A DNA stretch of 64,000 nt from Enterobacteriaceae bacterium RIT693 (lineage in GTDB: Bacteria; Pseudomonadota; Gammaproteobacteria; Enterobacterales; Enterobacteriaceae). The first letter of the stretch is position 1. The number at the start of each line of letters is the position of its first letter. Below the pieces are notes generated by a model. That model saw only the letters and a program-made list of their open reading frames with translations, searched no databases and was not told the DNA's origin. The stretch spans positions 124,001-188,000 of the forward strand of contig WJYK01000009.1 in NCBI GenBank assembly GCA_009668225.1, written 5' to 3'. Position numbers and translations under genes: made by a program. Shown here piece after piece: positions 7,342 to 19,941 of this stretch.

Positions 7342-10098
7342 TCAGATCTGGTACTTTTTCGCCTCGCGTGCAACGTTATCCATCTCGTCCAGCAGTTCCA
7401 GAATTTCTGGCTCCAGCTCTTCAGGCGCTACGCCGTTACGCAGGCCGTGTTCCAGCGTCTGGCAGAGCTTTTTCATTCGCGGAACGCCGCTGTAGCTACA
7501 GCTGCCGTGCAGCTTATGGACGATATCGACCAGGCCTTCCGGCTGGTCGCCGACGAGTTGTTCTTCGAGGACGTTTCTCACTTCGGGCAGAAATTCCAGC
7601 AGCATTTCAAGCATCTCGCGCGCCAGATTGGCCTTGTTAGCGGCCTGACGCAGGGCAAGGTTCCAGTCCAGCGTCTGATTGATGCTAATGGCAGGCGGCG
7701 TAGGTTCTTCCTGCGGCACCGGTAGGGGACTTATGTTTCCCGGATGGTAGCGCATCAACAGGCGATGCAGTTTTTCCTCTTCGATCGGTTTGGCGAGGTA
7801 ATCGTTCATGCCGGCACTCATGAGTTTCTCTTTTTGCCCGGCCAGGGCGTGAGCGGTTACGGCAATCACCGGGGTTTGCTGGTGATGCGGCAGCTGGCGA
7901 ATCATCTCGCAGGCTCGAATGCCGTCCATTTCCGGCATCTGGATATCCATCAAAATAATATCGATGTTCATCTGCCTGGCGCGTTCCAGCGCCTGGGCTC
8001 CGCTTTCGCACAGCACGACCTGCTGGACGCGATCTTCCAGTAAGGCACCAATCAGTTTCAGGTTTGCCGGGTTATCATCCACCGCCATAACCGCCATCGG
8101 AAGTTTATCGCTGTGCTCAATAAACGGCAGAGTAAGGTTAGCCTGCGGGCAGCTTTCAAGCAGCATCGGGAAAAGGCGCGTAGAGGTTATAGGTTTTAGC
8201 AGGCAGCCCGCCACGCCCTGGCGTTTGAGCTCTTCCGCACCCACCTGGGTATGGCAGGGGAGTGCCAGAATCAGGCTGTCGGCCATGGTGACCGCTTTTG
8301 CAAGCTTCGGGTTTGCGAGCGTGAGTGTTTCCGTAAAGGTGACGGGAATGCCGCACAGCAGGATATCAAAATGCTCGTCAGCTAACCCGGACAGCGACGG
8401 GCTATGTACCACGTTCAGCGGGGTGTTTTGCAGCAGGCTCAGCGTGCTTTGTGCTGCGGTGACGTTAGGCTCCACGTAACCAAGACGTTTGCCTGCGAGT
8501 TTGTCCAGCGCCTGCCTGTCGTGTACGGCGTTTGTGTTAAGATCGAGACTGATATGGAACCAGAAGGTGGAGCCACGATTGGGTTTACTGTGGAAGGATA
8601 TATCGCCGCCCATCTCATTCACCAGCTTCTGGGTGATAACCAGCCCCAGGCCCGTACCGCCGTGGCGACGCGAGATACTGGCATCTGCCTGACGGAAAGC
8701 CTGGAAAAGGCGCGACTGCTCCTGTTCAGGAATGCCGATCCCGGTATCGTGGATCTGCATTTCAATCTGAACTTTGTTGTTCCCTTCCGCGCGCTTTTCC
8801 ACCAGCAGATCGATATTGCCGGTTTCGGTAAATTTAATCGCGTTGCCCACCAGATTGGTGACGACCTGCTGCAGGCGCAGAGGGTCGCCAATCACGTTGT
8901 CCGGCACGTCATTTTTGATGTTTAGCGTCAGCTCAAGGCCCTTGTCGTGGGCGGAATGTGCCAGCAACGTCACCACTTCATCCAGCGTGTTGCGCAGCGG
9001 GAACGGAATGGATTCCAGCATCAGCTTGCCCGCTTCCAGCTTAGAAAAGTCCAGCACGTCGTTAATGATAGTGAGTAAGTTATTGGCCGAACGTTCAATC
9101 GTATAGAGGTGGTCGCGCTGGGTGGGATTCAAGTCCGTTTTTAGCGTCAGACGGGTGAAGCCGATAACCCCGTTAAGCGGCGTACGCAGCTCATGGGACA
9201 TGTTTGCCAGAAATTCGGATTTAATGCGTGCGGCTTCCTGGGCTCGCTTTTTGGCGAGATCCAGCTCTACGTTCTGGATTTCCATCTGCTCCAGGGTTTC
9301 ACGTAGGTCAGATGTCGCCTGGTCAACGTTGTGCTGCATCTCTTCGTGATAGGCGGTTAACGACATGGCCATTGAGTTAATGCCATTTTTTAGCATATCC
9401 AGTTCGCCCAGCATAAACCCTTCAACCCGGCTATCCAGCTGCCCGCGGCGGATGCGGTCGACGGTATTCACCATATTACGAATCGGGCCGGTAACGTCGC
9501 GCATCAGGCGGTAGGCAAAGAGCATCGCAATACCGATGCAGAACAGCATCATCAGCGTGGAAATAAATATCTCGCGGTATTGCTGAAGCCGAACCGATTT
9601 AAGATCCAGCTCCATGGCGACATAGCCAAGCGTGCTACTGCTCAGCTTGGCATTGCTTTCAGCGGACTCATCCGGCGAATATCTTTCGGAAACGATAGGC
9701 ATCCGCAGGATCATCAAGTCGCCAACGCGGCTAACGGTGAGATCGGTCGGCGGTTTTTCCCCTTCGGGCAGCCTCAGGCGGGTGTCGTTATGTTGAAAGT
9801 TAGACGTCACGAATAGCTTGTTAGCGTCATCGTAAATAGAAATGCCGCGAACGATATCTGAATGTCGGCGGTGGAGTACGCTGACTAACTGGCGAATAGA
9901 CTCCCGGCTATGGAAGTTCATCCCATACTCACTGGAAACCGCCAGCGGCTCGATAATACTGGCGCCTGCATCTTCCAGTTGACGCTGTAAGTCATTGTAA
10001 CGGTGAACAACGAAAAAGATGCTGAGCAACAAACCGACCAGAAGCGTCGGGGCCAGAATCAGGATCATCATACGTGCGCGCAGGCTGTAGTTGGTCAT
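7342..10098 (-). CDS. barA: BarA hybrid sensor histidine kinase
   Basis: Inner-membrane tripartite kinase that senses short-chain carboxylates and phosphorylates UvrY, which switches on csrB/csrC. The product has 918 aa, as in E. coli. Order: transmembrane helix near residues 10-30, periplasmic region, second helix near 175-200, HAMP, dimerisation domain with [19 protein letters not shown] (active His near 300), ATPase with DTGIGIP and GGTGLGLVI, receiver with [12 protein letters not shown], and C-terminal Hpt with [14 protein letters not shown] 10098 gives [17 protein letters not shown]; the frame opening 48 bp earlier is unsupported. The rlmD start is 61 bp away, divergent. Confidence 0.97.
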   Translation of the reverse strand: MTNYSLRARMMILILAPTLLVGLLLSIFFVVHRYNDLQRQLEDAGASIIEPLAVSSEYGMNFHSRESIRQLVSVLHRRHSDIVRGISIYDDANKLFVTSNFQHNDTRLRLPEGEKPPTDLTVSRVGDLMILRMPIVSERYSPDESAESNAKLSSSTLGYVAMELDLKSVRLQQYREIFISTLMMLFCIGIAMLFAYRLMRDVTGPIRNMVNTVDRIRRGQLDSRVEGFMLGELDMLKNGINSMAMSLTAYHEEMQHNVDQATSDLRETLEQMEIQNVELDLAKKRAQEAARIKSEFLANMSHELRTPLNGVIGFTRLTLKTDLNPTQRDHLYTIERSANNLLTIINDVLDFSKLEAGKLMLESIPFPLRNTLDEVVTLLAHSAHDKGLELTLNIKNDVPDNVIGDPLRLQQVVTNLVGNAIKFTETGNIDLLVEKRAEGNNKVQIEMQIHDTGIGIPEQEQSRLFQAFRQADASISRRHGGTGLGLVITQKLVNEMGGDISFHSKPNRGSTFWFHISLDLNTNAVHDRQALDKLAGKRLGYVEPNVTAAQSTLSLLQNTPLNVVHSPSLSGLADEHFDILLCGIPVTFTETLTLANPKLAKAVTMADSLILALPCHTQVGAEELKRQGVAGCLLKPITSTRLFPMLLESCPQANLTLPFIEHSDKLPMAVMAVDDNPANLKLIGALLEDRVQQVVLCESGAQALERARQMNIDIILMDIQMPEMDGIRACEMIRQLPHHQQTPVIAVTAHALAGQKEKLMSAGMNDYLAKPIEEEKLHRLLMRYHPGNISPLPVPQEEPTPPAISINQTLDWNLALRQAANKANLAREMLEMLLEFLPEVRNVLEEQLVGDQPEGLVDIVHKLHGSCSYSGVPRMKKLCQTLEHGLRNGVAPEELEPEILELLDEMDNVAREAKKYQI

Positions 10099-10159
10099 GG
10101 GGTTCCGATATGGGACAATAAAAGCAACAGTGACATTTGAGAACACATCGACTTACATC

Positions 10160-11473
10160 ATGGCGCAATTCTACTCTGCAAAGCGACGCGATACGAATCG
10201 TGAATTACTAACCGTGACGGTAAACGATCTTGACCCGTTCGGTCAGGGCGTTGCACGCCACAAGGGCAAGGCGCTTTTTATTCGCGGCGCATTACCTGGC
10301 GAACAGGTTGAGGTCCGCATTACCGAAGATAAGCGTAGTTACGCTCAGGCAGAGGTAAAGCGGCGTTTAAGCGACAGCCCGGAACGCGTGAAGCCACGTT
10401 GCCCTCATTTTGGCGTCTGCGGCGGCTGCCAGCAGCAGCACGTAAGCGTGGCGTTACAGCAGGACGCTAAGGCTAAAGCCCTGGGGCGCATGATGGGCGA
10501 TCGCGAACATCCCCGCCTGGTCGATGAAATTATCTCTGCCGAACCATGGGGGTATCGCCGTCGTGCCCGGCTGAGCTTGAATTATCAACCTCGGACACAG
10601 ACCTTACAAATGGGGTTTCGCAAGGCGAGCGACAAAGCGCTGGTGGATATCCATCATTGCCCCGTACTGGCGCCCCGGCTTGAAGCATTACTTGAACCTT
10701 TACGCGAATGCTTGTCTGAATTAAGTATCGTTGATCGTCCTGGGCATGTAGAGCTGGTCCTGGCAGACAGCGGGCCTCTTATGGTGCTGCGCCATTTGGC
10801 GCCGCTCAGCGCGGGTGACCGGCAAAAACTGGAACAGTTTTCGCATTCCTCTAAGGTGGCGGTGTTCCTGGCGCCGGACAGCGACAACCTGGTCTCGCTT
10901 TCGAACGAACAGCCCTGGTATCACTCAGACGGGCTACGCTTAACCTTTAGCCCACGTGATTTCATCCAGGTTAACGACGATGTTAATCAGCAGATGGTGG
11001 CCCGGGCGATTGAGTGGCTGGACGTGCAGCCAGAAGACCGGGTACTGGATTTGTTCTGTGGAATGGGAAATTTTACCCTGCCGTTGGCAAAACGAGCCGC
11101 TGCGGTAGTTGGCGTGGAAGGCGTTGCTGCGCTGGTGGCGAAAGGTGAATATAATGCCCAGCGTAATGCGCTGAAAAACGTGACATTCTTCCATGAAAAT
11201 CTGGAAGATGATGTGACGCTTCAACCGTGGGCGCAACAAGGGTTTACTAAAATATTGCTCGACCCGGCGCGTGCCGGGGCGGCGGGCGTTATGCAGCATG
11301 TCATCACGCTGGCTCCGGGTCGCGTGGTGTACGTGTCCTGCAACCCCACTACGCTTGCGCGTGACAGCGAAGCGTTACTGGCTGCCGGGTACCAAATTAA
11401 GCGACTGGCAATGCTCGATATGTTTCCCCACACCGGGCATCTGGAATCTATGGCGCTTTTTGAGCGTAATTGA
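10160..11473 (+). CDS. rlmD: RlmD, 23S rRNA (uracil(1939)-C5)-methyltransferase
   Basis: S-adenosylmethionine-dependent methyltransferase for U1939 of 23S rRNA, 437 aa (E. coli 433). The N-terminal TRAM domain is followed by the 4Fe-4S ligands in [14 protein letters not shown] with a fourth Cys in HHCPVLAP. The SAM motif [16 protein letters not shown] and the catalytic [13 protein letters not shown] are intact. ATG 10160 ([10 protein letters not shown]) matches the family start; a frame opening at 10091 overlaps barA and is rejected. relA follows 51 bp downstream, the E. coli order. Confidence 0.97.
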   Translation: MAQFYSAKRRDTNRELLTVTVNDLDPFGQGVARHKGKALFIRGALPGEQVEVRITEDKRSYAQAEVKRRLSDSPERVKPRCPHFGVCGGCQQQHVSVALQQDAKAKALGRMMGDREHPRLVDEIISAEPWGYRRRARLSLNYQPRTQTLQMGFRKASDKALVDIHHCPVLAPRLEALLEPLRECLSELSIVDRPGHVELVLADSGPLMVLRHLAPLSAGDRQKLEQFSHSSKVAVFLAPDSDNLVSLSNEQPWYHSDGLRLTFSPRDFIQVNDDVNQQMVARAIEWLDVQPEDRVLDLFCGMGNFTLPLAKRAAAVVGVEGVAALVAKGEYNAQRNALKNVTFFHENLEDDVTLQPWAQQGFTKILLDPARAGAAGVMQHVITLAPGRVVYVSCNPTTLARDSEALLAAGYQIKRLAMLDMFPHTGHLESMALFERN

Positions 11474-11524
11474 AGCGGCTAATCAGGTTCATTTGCCTGA
11501 CTTTTAGCCCGACAGGAGAGGATA

Positions 11525-13753
11525 ATGGTTGCGGTAAGAAGTGCACATCTCAACAAAGCTGGCGAATTTGCGCCCGAAAAATGGATTGCAAGTCTCGGGA
11601 TTTCCAACCAGCAGTCATGTGAACGCTTAGCCGAAACCTGGGCGTATTGTGAACGCCAGACTAAAGGCCACCCTGACGCTGAGCTACTGCTGTGGCGCGG
11701 CGTTGAAATGGTGGAAATCCTCTCGATGCTGAGTATGGATAATGACACGCTGCGTGCGGCGTTGTTGTTCCCACTGGCCGATGCGGGCGTGGTCAGTGAA
11801 GAGGTGATGCTGGAAAGCGTCGGCAAACAGGTGGTGACCCTGATTCACGGCGTGCGCGACATGGACGCGATTCGCCACCTGAAAGCGACCCATAACGACT
11901 CTGTTTCTTCTGACCAGGTGGATAACGTTCGCCGGATGCTGCTGGCGATGGTGGACGACTTCCGCTGCGTGGTCATCAAGCTTGCGGAACGTATCGCTCA
12001 TCTGCGCGAAGTGAAAGACGCGCCGGAAGATGAGCGCGTGCTGGCGGCGAAAGAATGTACCAATATCTATGCACCGCTGGCGAATCGCCTCGGCATCGGT
12101 CAGCTCAAGTGGGAGCTGGAAGATTACTGCTTCCGCTACCTGCACCCGGAGGAATACAAGCGTATAGCGAAGCTGCTGCACGAGCGCCGTATCGATCGCG
12201 AGCAGTACATTGACGATTTTGTCGGCACATTACGTTCTTCGATGAAAGAAGAGGGCGTAAAGGCTGAAGTCTATGGCCGACCAAAACACATCTACAGCAT
12301 CTGGCGCAAAATGCAGAAAAAACACCTCGCGTTTGATGAGCTGTTTGACGTCCGCGCGGTGCGTATTGTTGCTGAGCGCCTGCAGGATTGCTATGCGGCG
12401 TTGGGGATAGTGCATACTCACTTCCGCCATTTGCCGGATGAGTTTGACGACTATGTCGCAAACCCTAAACCGAACGGCTACCAGTCCATTCACACCGTGG
12501 TACTTGGTCCGAACGGCAAAACCATAGAGATACAAATCCGTACCAAACAGATGCACGAAGAGTCCGAGCTGGGCGTGGCCGCGCACTGGAAGTACAAAGA
12601 AGGCAATGCACGTAGCGGCAGTTCAGGCCATGAAGACCGCATTGCCTGGCTGCGCAAGCTTATCGCCTGGCAGGAGGAGATGTCCGATTCCGGCGAAATG
12701 CTCGACGAAGTCCGCAGCCAGGTCTTTGACGATCGCGTGTATGTGTTTACGCCTAAAGGTGACGTGGTGGATCTGCCCGCAGGTTCGACGCCGCTGGACT
12801 TTGCCTACCACATTCATAGCGATGTCGGGCACCGCTGCATTGGAGCCAAGATAGGCGGGCGCATCGTGCCGTTCACCTACCAGCTGCAGATGGGCGATCA
12901 GATTGAAGTCATTACCCAGAAACAGCCAAACCCGAGCCGCGACTGGCTGAATCCAAACCTGGGTTACATCACCACCAGCCGCGGGCGTGCGAAAATCCAT
13001 AACTGGTTCCGCAAGCAGGATCGGGACAAGAATATTCTTGCCGGTCGCCAAATCCTTGATGATGAAATTGAACATCTTGGTATTAGCCTGAAAGAGGCGG
13101 AGAAGACCCTGCTGCCGCGCTACAACTTCAACGAAATTGAAGAGCTGCTGGCCGCCATCGGCGGCGGTGATATTCGTCTTAACCAAATGAGCAACTACCT
13201 GCAGGCGCAGTTTAACAAGCCGAGCGCCGAAGAGCAGGATGCCGCCGCGCTGCGCCAGCTGACGCAGAAAACTTATGCTCCGCAGTCGCGCAGCAAAGAC
13301 AACGGGCGCGTTGTGGTAGAGGGCGTGGGTAATCTTATGCACCACATTGCCCGCTGCTGCCAGCCGATCCCGGGGGATGAAATTGTTGGCTTCATCACGC
13401 AGGGACGTGGGATTTCGATTCACCGAGCGGACTGTGACCAGCTGGCCGAGCTGCAATCCCATGCGCCGGAACGTATTGTGGATGCCGTGTGGGGCGAAAG
13501 TTATTCCAGCGGTTATTCGCTGGTGGTACGCGTGACGGCGAACGACCGCAGCGGCCTGCTTCGTGACATCACAACCATTCTGGCGAACGAGAAGGTCAAC
13601 GTGCTCGGCGTTGCCAGCCGTAGCGACACGAAGCAGCAGCTGGCAACCATCGATATGAACATTGAGATCTATAACCTGCAGGTGCTTGGCCGGGTGCTGG
13701 GCAAGCTGAATCAGGTGCCGGATATCATTGATGCTCGTCGCCTGCACGGCTAA
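11525..13753 (+). CDS. relA: RelA, (p)ppGpp synthetase
   Basis: Ribosome-associated synthetase that makes (p)ppGpp when uncharged tRNA enters the A site during amino-acid starvation. The 742 aa product is full length (E. coli 744). The N-terminal pseudo-hydrolase domain lacks a canonical HDxxED motif (FPLADAGV in its place), as expected for RelA. The synthetase domain has RVKDxxH-like YGRPKHIYSIWRKMQKK and ANPKPNGYQSIHTVV, then TGS (VYVFTPKGDVVDLPAGSTPLDFAY), a conserved-Cys region HHIARCCQPIPGD and a C-terminal ACT domain. ATG 11525 follows AGGAGAGG. In E. coli mazEF follows; here mazG comes next. Confidence 0.97.
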   Translation: MVAVRSAHLNKAGEFAPEKWIASLGISNQQSCERLAETWAYCERQTKGHPDAELLLWRGVEMVEILSMLSMDNDTLRAALLFPLADAGVVSEEVMLESVGKQVVTLIHGVRDMDAIRHLKATHNDSVSSDQVDNVRRMLLAMVDDFRCVVIKLAERIAHLREVKDAPEDERVLAAKECTNIYAPLANRLGIGQLKWELEDYCFRYLHPEEYKRIAKLLHERRIDREQYIDDFVGTLRSSMKEEGVKAEVYGRPKHIYSIWRKMQKKHLAFDELFDVRAVRIVAERLQDCYAALGIVHTHFRHLPDEFDDYVANPKPNGYQSIHTVVLGPNGKTIEIQIRTKQMHEESELGVAAHWKYKEGNARSGSSGHEDRIAWLRKLIAWQEEMSDSGEMLDEVRSQVFDDRVYVFTPKGDVVDLPAGSTPLDFAYHIHSDVGHRCIGAKIGGRIVPFTYQLQMGDQIEVITQKQPNPSRDWLNPNLGYITTSRGRAKIHNWFRKQDRDKNILAGRQILDDEIEHLGISLKEAEKTLLPRYNFNEIEELLAAIGGGDIRLNQMSNYLQAQFNKPSAEEQDAAALRQLTQKTYAPQSRSKDNGRVVVEGVGNLMHHIARCCQPIPGDEIVGFITQGRGISIHRADCDQLAELQSHAPERIVDAVWGESYSSGYSLVVRVTANDRSGLLRDITTILANEKVNVLGVASRSDTKQQLATIDMNIEIYNLQVLGRVLGKLNQVPDIIDARRLHG

Positions 13754-13791
13754 ATCATTGCTCCTCATCTCGACGAGAATAATTCAACTCG

Positions 13792-13833
13792 ATCCAGTCC
13801 CTCTCCTTTTGGGAAGAGGGACTGGATGAGGGT
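13792..13833. repeat. Dispersed palindromic repeat, copy 1 (relA-mazG)
   Basis: A 13-bp perfect inverted repeat (ATCCAGTCCCTCT / AGAGGGACTGGAT, 10-nt loop) followed by GAGGGT. It shares CCCTCTCC...AGAGGG...TGAGGGT with the copy at 34916-34951. It lies just ahead of the mazG ribosome-binding site. Confidence 0.7.
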
Positions 13834-13852
13834 AAAAAAACAAGGAATTACA

Positions 13853-14644
13853 ATGACTCAAATAGACCGCCTGCTTGGCATCATGCAACGCCTGCGCGAT
13901 CCGGAAAACGGCTGCCCGTGGGATCGTGAACAGACGTTCGCCAGTATCGCACCTCACACCCTCGAAGAAACTTACGAAGTGCTGGATGCCATTAATCGCG
14001 AAGATTTTGACGATCTTCGCGGCGAGCTTGGCGATCTGTTGTTTCAGGTGGTGTTTTACGCACAAATGGGGCAGGAAGAAGGGCGCTTTAACTTTGAGGA
14101 TATCTGCCGGGCGATTAGCGACAAGCTTGAGCGCCGCCATCCCCATATTTTCGCCGACGGTGAGGCCGCGACCAGCGGTGAGGTGCTGGCGAAGTGGGAG
14201 CAGATCAAAATTGAAGAGCGTGCGCAGAAGGCTCAGCACTCAGCGCTGGATGATATTCCCGAGGCACTGCCCGCGTTGATGCGTGCACAAAAGATCCAAA
14301 AACGTTGTTCGAACGTCGGCTTCGACTGGACGACGCTCGGCCCGGTGCTGGATAAAGTTCACGAAGAGATCGACGAAGTGATGTTTGAAGCAAAACAGGC
14401 CGTTGTGGATGAAGCCAAACTGGAAGAAGAGGTGGGCGATTTATTGTTCGCTACCGTCAATCTGGCTCGCCATCTGGGGACCAAAGCCGAGGTCGCTTTA
14501 CAGAAAGCGAACCGGAAATTTGAAGTGCGTTTTCGGAAAGTCGAAGCCATTGTTGCCGCCCAGGGATTGACTATGGAGCAGGCCGGGCTGGAGATCATGG
14601 AAAATGCCTGGCAGGAAGTTAAACGCCAGGAAACTGATATCTAA
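13853..14644 (+). CDS. mazG: MazG nucleoside triphosphate pyrophosphohydrolase
   Basis: Cytosolic all-alpha NTP pyrophosphatase that hydrolyses nucleoside triphosphates to monophosphates; in E. coli it lowers (p)ppGpp and limits MazEF-related death. The 263 aa product equals E. coli. Two tandem MazG domains show EExxE...ExxD metal motifs: HTLEETYEVLDA with GELGDLLFQVVF, and VHEEIDEVMFE with EEEVGDLLFATVN. ATG 13853 (MTQIDRLLGIMQRLRDPENG) follows AAGGAATTAC; the frame opening at 13826 lies in the palindromic repeat. The mazE and mazF antitoxin/toxin genes of E. coli are absent. Confidence 0.96.
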   Translation: MTQIDRLLGIMQRLRDPENGCPWDREQTFASIAPHTLEETYEVLDAINREDFDDLRGELGDLLFQVVFYAQMGQEEGRFNFEDICRAISDKLERRHPHIFADGEAATSGEVLAKWEQIKIEERAQKAQHSALDDIPEALPALMRAQKIQKRCSNVGFDWTTLGPVLDKVHEEIDEVMFEAKQAVVDEAKLEEEVGDLLFATVNLARHLGTKAEVALQKANRKFEVRFRKVEAIVAAQGLTMEQAGLEIMENAWQEVKRQETDI

Positions 14645-14854
14645 AGCGTTTTTGAGACCAGCTGCACTTTCTGGCACTTTCTATTTAACAAGCGATTGAT
14701 TTGCGTCAAAAACATTTATCACGGAAGGGCTATTTTCTTAGCCTGACTGTGGGGCCAGGAGAAAATCCGCAGGATAGAATGAATGTTTGTGGCACTCATG
14801 CTGTTCGGGTATACTGCTTTCCCGTCCTGGTTATTCCATCGTCTTTAAACCTAA

Positions 14855-16507
<1,653 letters not shown>

Positions 16508-16522
16508 GCAGAGTTAGAACGG

Positions 16523-16550
16523 CAACGCGCGACATCCTCGCGCGTTGTTT
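16523..16550 (+). terminator. Hairpin between pyrG and eno
   Basis: A perfect 9-bp stem CAACGCGCG / CGCGCGTTG with a 7-nt loop, followed by TTTGT. Probably a partial terminator that lets some pyrG transcripts continue into eno. Confidence 0.6.
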
Positions 16551-16569
16551 GTCTGGAGTTTTAGTTTAA

Positions 16570-17898
<1,329 letters not shown>

Positions 17899-17923
17899 TT
17901 TCTTACTGCTGCTTTAGACGTTG

Positions 17924-17949
17924 AAAAACCCGCTTCGGCGGGTTTTTTT
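17924..17949 (+). terminator. eno terminator
   Basis: Stem AAAAACCCGC / GCGGGTTTTT with a TTCG tetraloop and a T run; a textbook intrinsic terminator. Confidence 0.95.
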
Positions 17950-18065
17950 ATTGCTAAAAAATAGCACTTTCTCTCGGTATCACTCAGAACTGGTTTTTAA
18001 GGGTTGCACTTGATTTTCCTACGGTTCAGTCTGGAAGGGTCTTTAATCAAAGCCAGGAGGCAACC

Positions 18066-19082
18066 ATGAAAGCAGCTGTTGTTAGCAAGGATCATTCAGT
18101 TGAAATCATCGATAAAGCTATGCGCGGTCTTGAATACGGAGAGGCGCTATTAACGATGGAGTGTTGTGGTGTTTGTCACACCGATTTACACGTAAAGAAT
18201 GGCGACTTTGGTGATGTTACAGGCACCACTTTGGGGCATGAAGGTATCGGCATCGTCAAGGCAATCGGCCCCGGCGTCAGCTCTCTGAAGGTCGGTGACC
18301 GTGCAAGCGTGGCCTGGTTCTTCCGCGGCTGCGGGCATTGCGAATACTGTAACTCCGGTAACGAAACCCTGTGCCGTAGCGTGACCAACGCGGGTTACAC
18401 CGTAGATGGCGGGATGGCGGAAGAGTGCATTGTGGTGGCTGACTATGCGGTAAAAGTGCCGGATGGCCTGGCTTCCGCGGAAGCCAGCAGCATTACCTGT
18501 GCCGGCGTAACGACCTACAAAGCGGTGAAAGTTTCCCATATCAAACCGGGCCAGTGGATTGCTATCTATGGTTTAGGCGGCCTCGGCAACCTCGCGCTGC
18601 AGTACGCCAAAAATGTCTTTAACGCCAAAGTCATTGCGGTTGATGTCAACGACGCCCAGCTTGAATTTGCCAAAGAGAGCGGTGCCGATCTGGTGATCAA
18701 CTCCCGCAATGAAGACGCGGCAAAAATCATTCAGGAAAAAACCGGTGGCGCTCATGCTGCGGTCGTGACTGCGGTAGCCAAAGCAGCCTTTAACTCTGCC
18801 GTTGATGCGGTACGCGCGGGTGCACGTATTGTTGCCGTTGGTCTGCCGCCGGAATCCATGAGCCTGAATATCCCTCGCCTGGTACTGGACGGTATTGAAG
18901 TCGTGGGCTCGCTGGTGGGGACTCGTCAGGATCTCACCGAAGCATTCCAGTTTGCCGCCGAAGGGAAAGTGACGCCGAAGGTAACGCTGCGTCCGCTGGA
19001 GGACATCAATACCATTTTCCATGAAATGGAAAGCGGCAAGATCAAAGGCCGTATGGTGATTGATTTTAAACGTAAAAAGTAA
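18066..19082 (+). CDS. adhP: AdhP, zinc-dependent alcohol dehydrogenase
   Basis: Propanol-preferring NAD-dependent medium-chain alcohol dehydrogenase, 338 aa (E. coli AdhP 336) and close to it along its full length. Catalytic zinc ligands sit in [18 protein letters not shown] and LGHEGIG; structural zinc is bound by [15 protein letters not shown]. The dinucleotide-binding motif is [15 protein letters not shown]. It has a strong ribosome-binding site (CCAGGAGGCAACC) and its own intergenic region after the eno terminator, so it is monocistronic. In E. coli K-12 adhP is far from eno; its placement here is a local difference. Confidence 0.93.
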   Translation: MKAAVVSKDHSVEIIDKAMRGLEYGEALLTMECCGVCHTDLHVKNGDFGDVTGTTLGHEGIGIVKAIGPGVSSLKVGDRASVAWFFRGCGHCEYCNSGNETLCRSVTNAGYTVDGGMAEECIVVADYAVKVPDGLASAEASSITCAGVTTYKAVKVSHIKPGQWIAIYGLGGLGNLALQYAKNVFNAKVIAVDVNDAQLEFAKESGADLVINSRNEDAAKIIQEKTGGAHAAVVTAVAKAAFNSAVDAVRAGARIVAVGLPPESMSLNIPRLVLDGIEVVGSLVGTRQDLTEAFQFAAEGKVTPKVTLRPLEDINTIFHEMESGKIKGRMVIDFKRKK

Positions 19083-19089
19083 TTATTCT

Positions 19090-19110
19090 GGCCGGGAAAA
19101 GCCCGGCCTT
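19090..19110 (+). terminator. Hairpin after adhP
   Basis: A perfect 7-bp GC stem GGCCGGG / CCCGGCC with a 5-nt loop just past the adhP stop, followed by only two T residues. Confidence 0.55.
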
Positions 19111-19224
19111 CCAGTAGACCATTCGGTTCCCTCCCTGCATCTGCTGAGTCCCGCAGCCGCTTTAGCATGATCTCAGTCGGTAGTTCTGCGATAATTACTT
19201 TTTGTGACTATGACCGAGATGATT

Positions 19225-19896
19225 ATGCAGTACCCGATTAACGAGATGTTCCAGACCCTGCAAGGGGAAGGCTATTTTACCGGCGTGCCGGCCATTTTTA
19301 TTCGCCTGCAAGGTTGCCCGGTAGGCTGTGCCTGGTGCGATACTAAACATACCTGGGATAAGCTCGCCGATCGTGAAGTGTCGCTGTTCAGCATCCTGGC
19401 AAAAACCAAAGAAAGCGATAAATGGGGGGTGGCAAGCGCTGAAGATCTCCTGGCGGTTATTGGGCGTCAGGGCTATACCGCGCGCCATGTGGTGATAACC
19501 GGCGGTGAGCCGTGCATACACGATCTCACGCCGCTTACCGAGCAGCTGGAGAAAAACGGTTTTAGCTGCCAGATTGAAACCAGTGGCACCCATGAAGTGC
19601 GCTGTACCGCGAATACCTGGGTGACGGTTTCCCCGAAGGTGAACATGCGCGGCGGTTATGACATTCTGTCCCAGGCGCTGGAGCGTGCGGATGAAATTAA
19701 GCACCCGGTAGGGCGTATGCGCGACATTGAAGCGCTGGATGAACTGCTTGCCACGCTGGCCGATGAGAAGAGCCGTATTATCGCCTTGCAGCCTATCAGC
19801 CAAAAAGACGATGCGACGCGCCTGTGTATTGAAACCTGTATTGCGCGTAACTGGCGCCTGTCGATGCAGACGCACAAGTATCTGAATATTGCCTGA
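19225..19896 (+). CDS. queE: QueE, 7-carboxy-7-deazaguanine synthase
   Basis: Radical-SAM enzyme that contracts 6-carboxy-tetrahydropterin to 7-carboxy-7-deazaguanine in the preQ0/queuosine pathway. The 223 aa product is nearly identical in length and sequence to E. coli QueE. The cluster-binding motif is CPVGCAWCDTKHTW, with CxxxCxxC spacing, and TGGEPCIHDL follows. ATG 19225 (MQYPINEMFQTLQGEGYFTG) is the conserved start; a frame opening at 19204 would add seven residues. queD is 11 kb away beyond the ygc cluster and queF is near the left edge. Confidence 0.97.
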   Translation: MQYPINEMFQTLQGEGYFTGVPAIFIRLQGCPVGCAWCDTKHTWDKLADREVSLFSILAKTKESDKWGVASAEDLLAVIGRQGYTARHVVITGGEPCIHDLTPLTEQLEKNGFSCQIETSGTHEVRCTANTWVTVSPKVNMRGGYDILSQALERADEIKHPVGRMRDIEALDELLATLADEKSRIIALQPISQKDDATRLCIETCIARNWRLSMQTHKYLNIA

Positions 19897-19941
19897 TGCG
19901 TTAAGCCGGGGCCGAAAGGGCACCCGGCGTTCAGAGGATTG

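Noticed and set aside
13754-13852. mazEF toxin-antitoxin genes between relA and mazG
   Set aside because: Only 99 bp, taken up by a palindromic repeat; no room for coding sequence.
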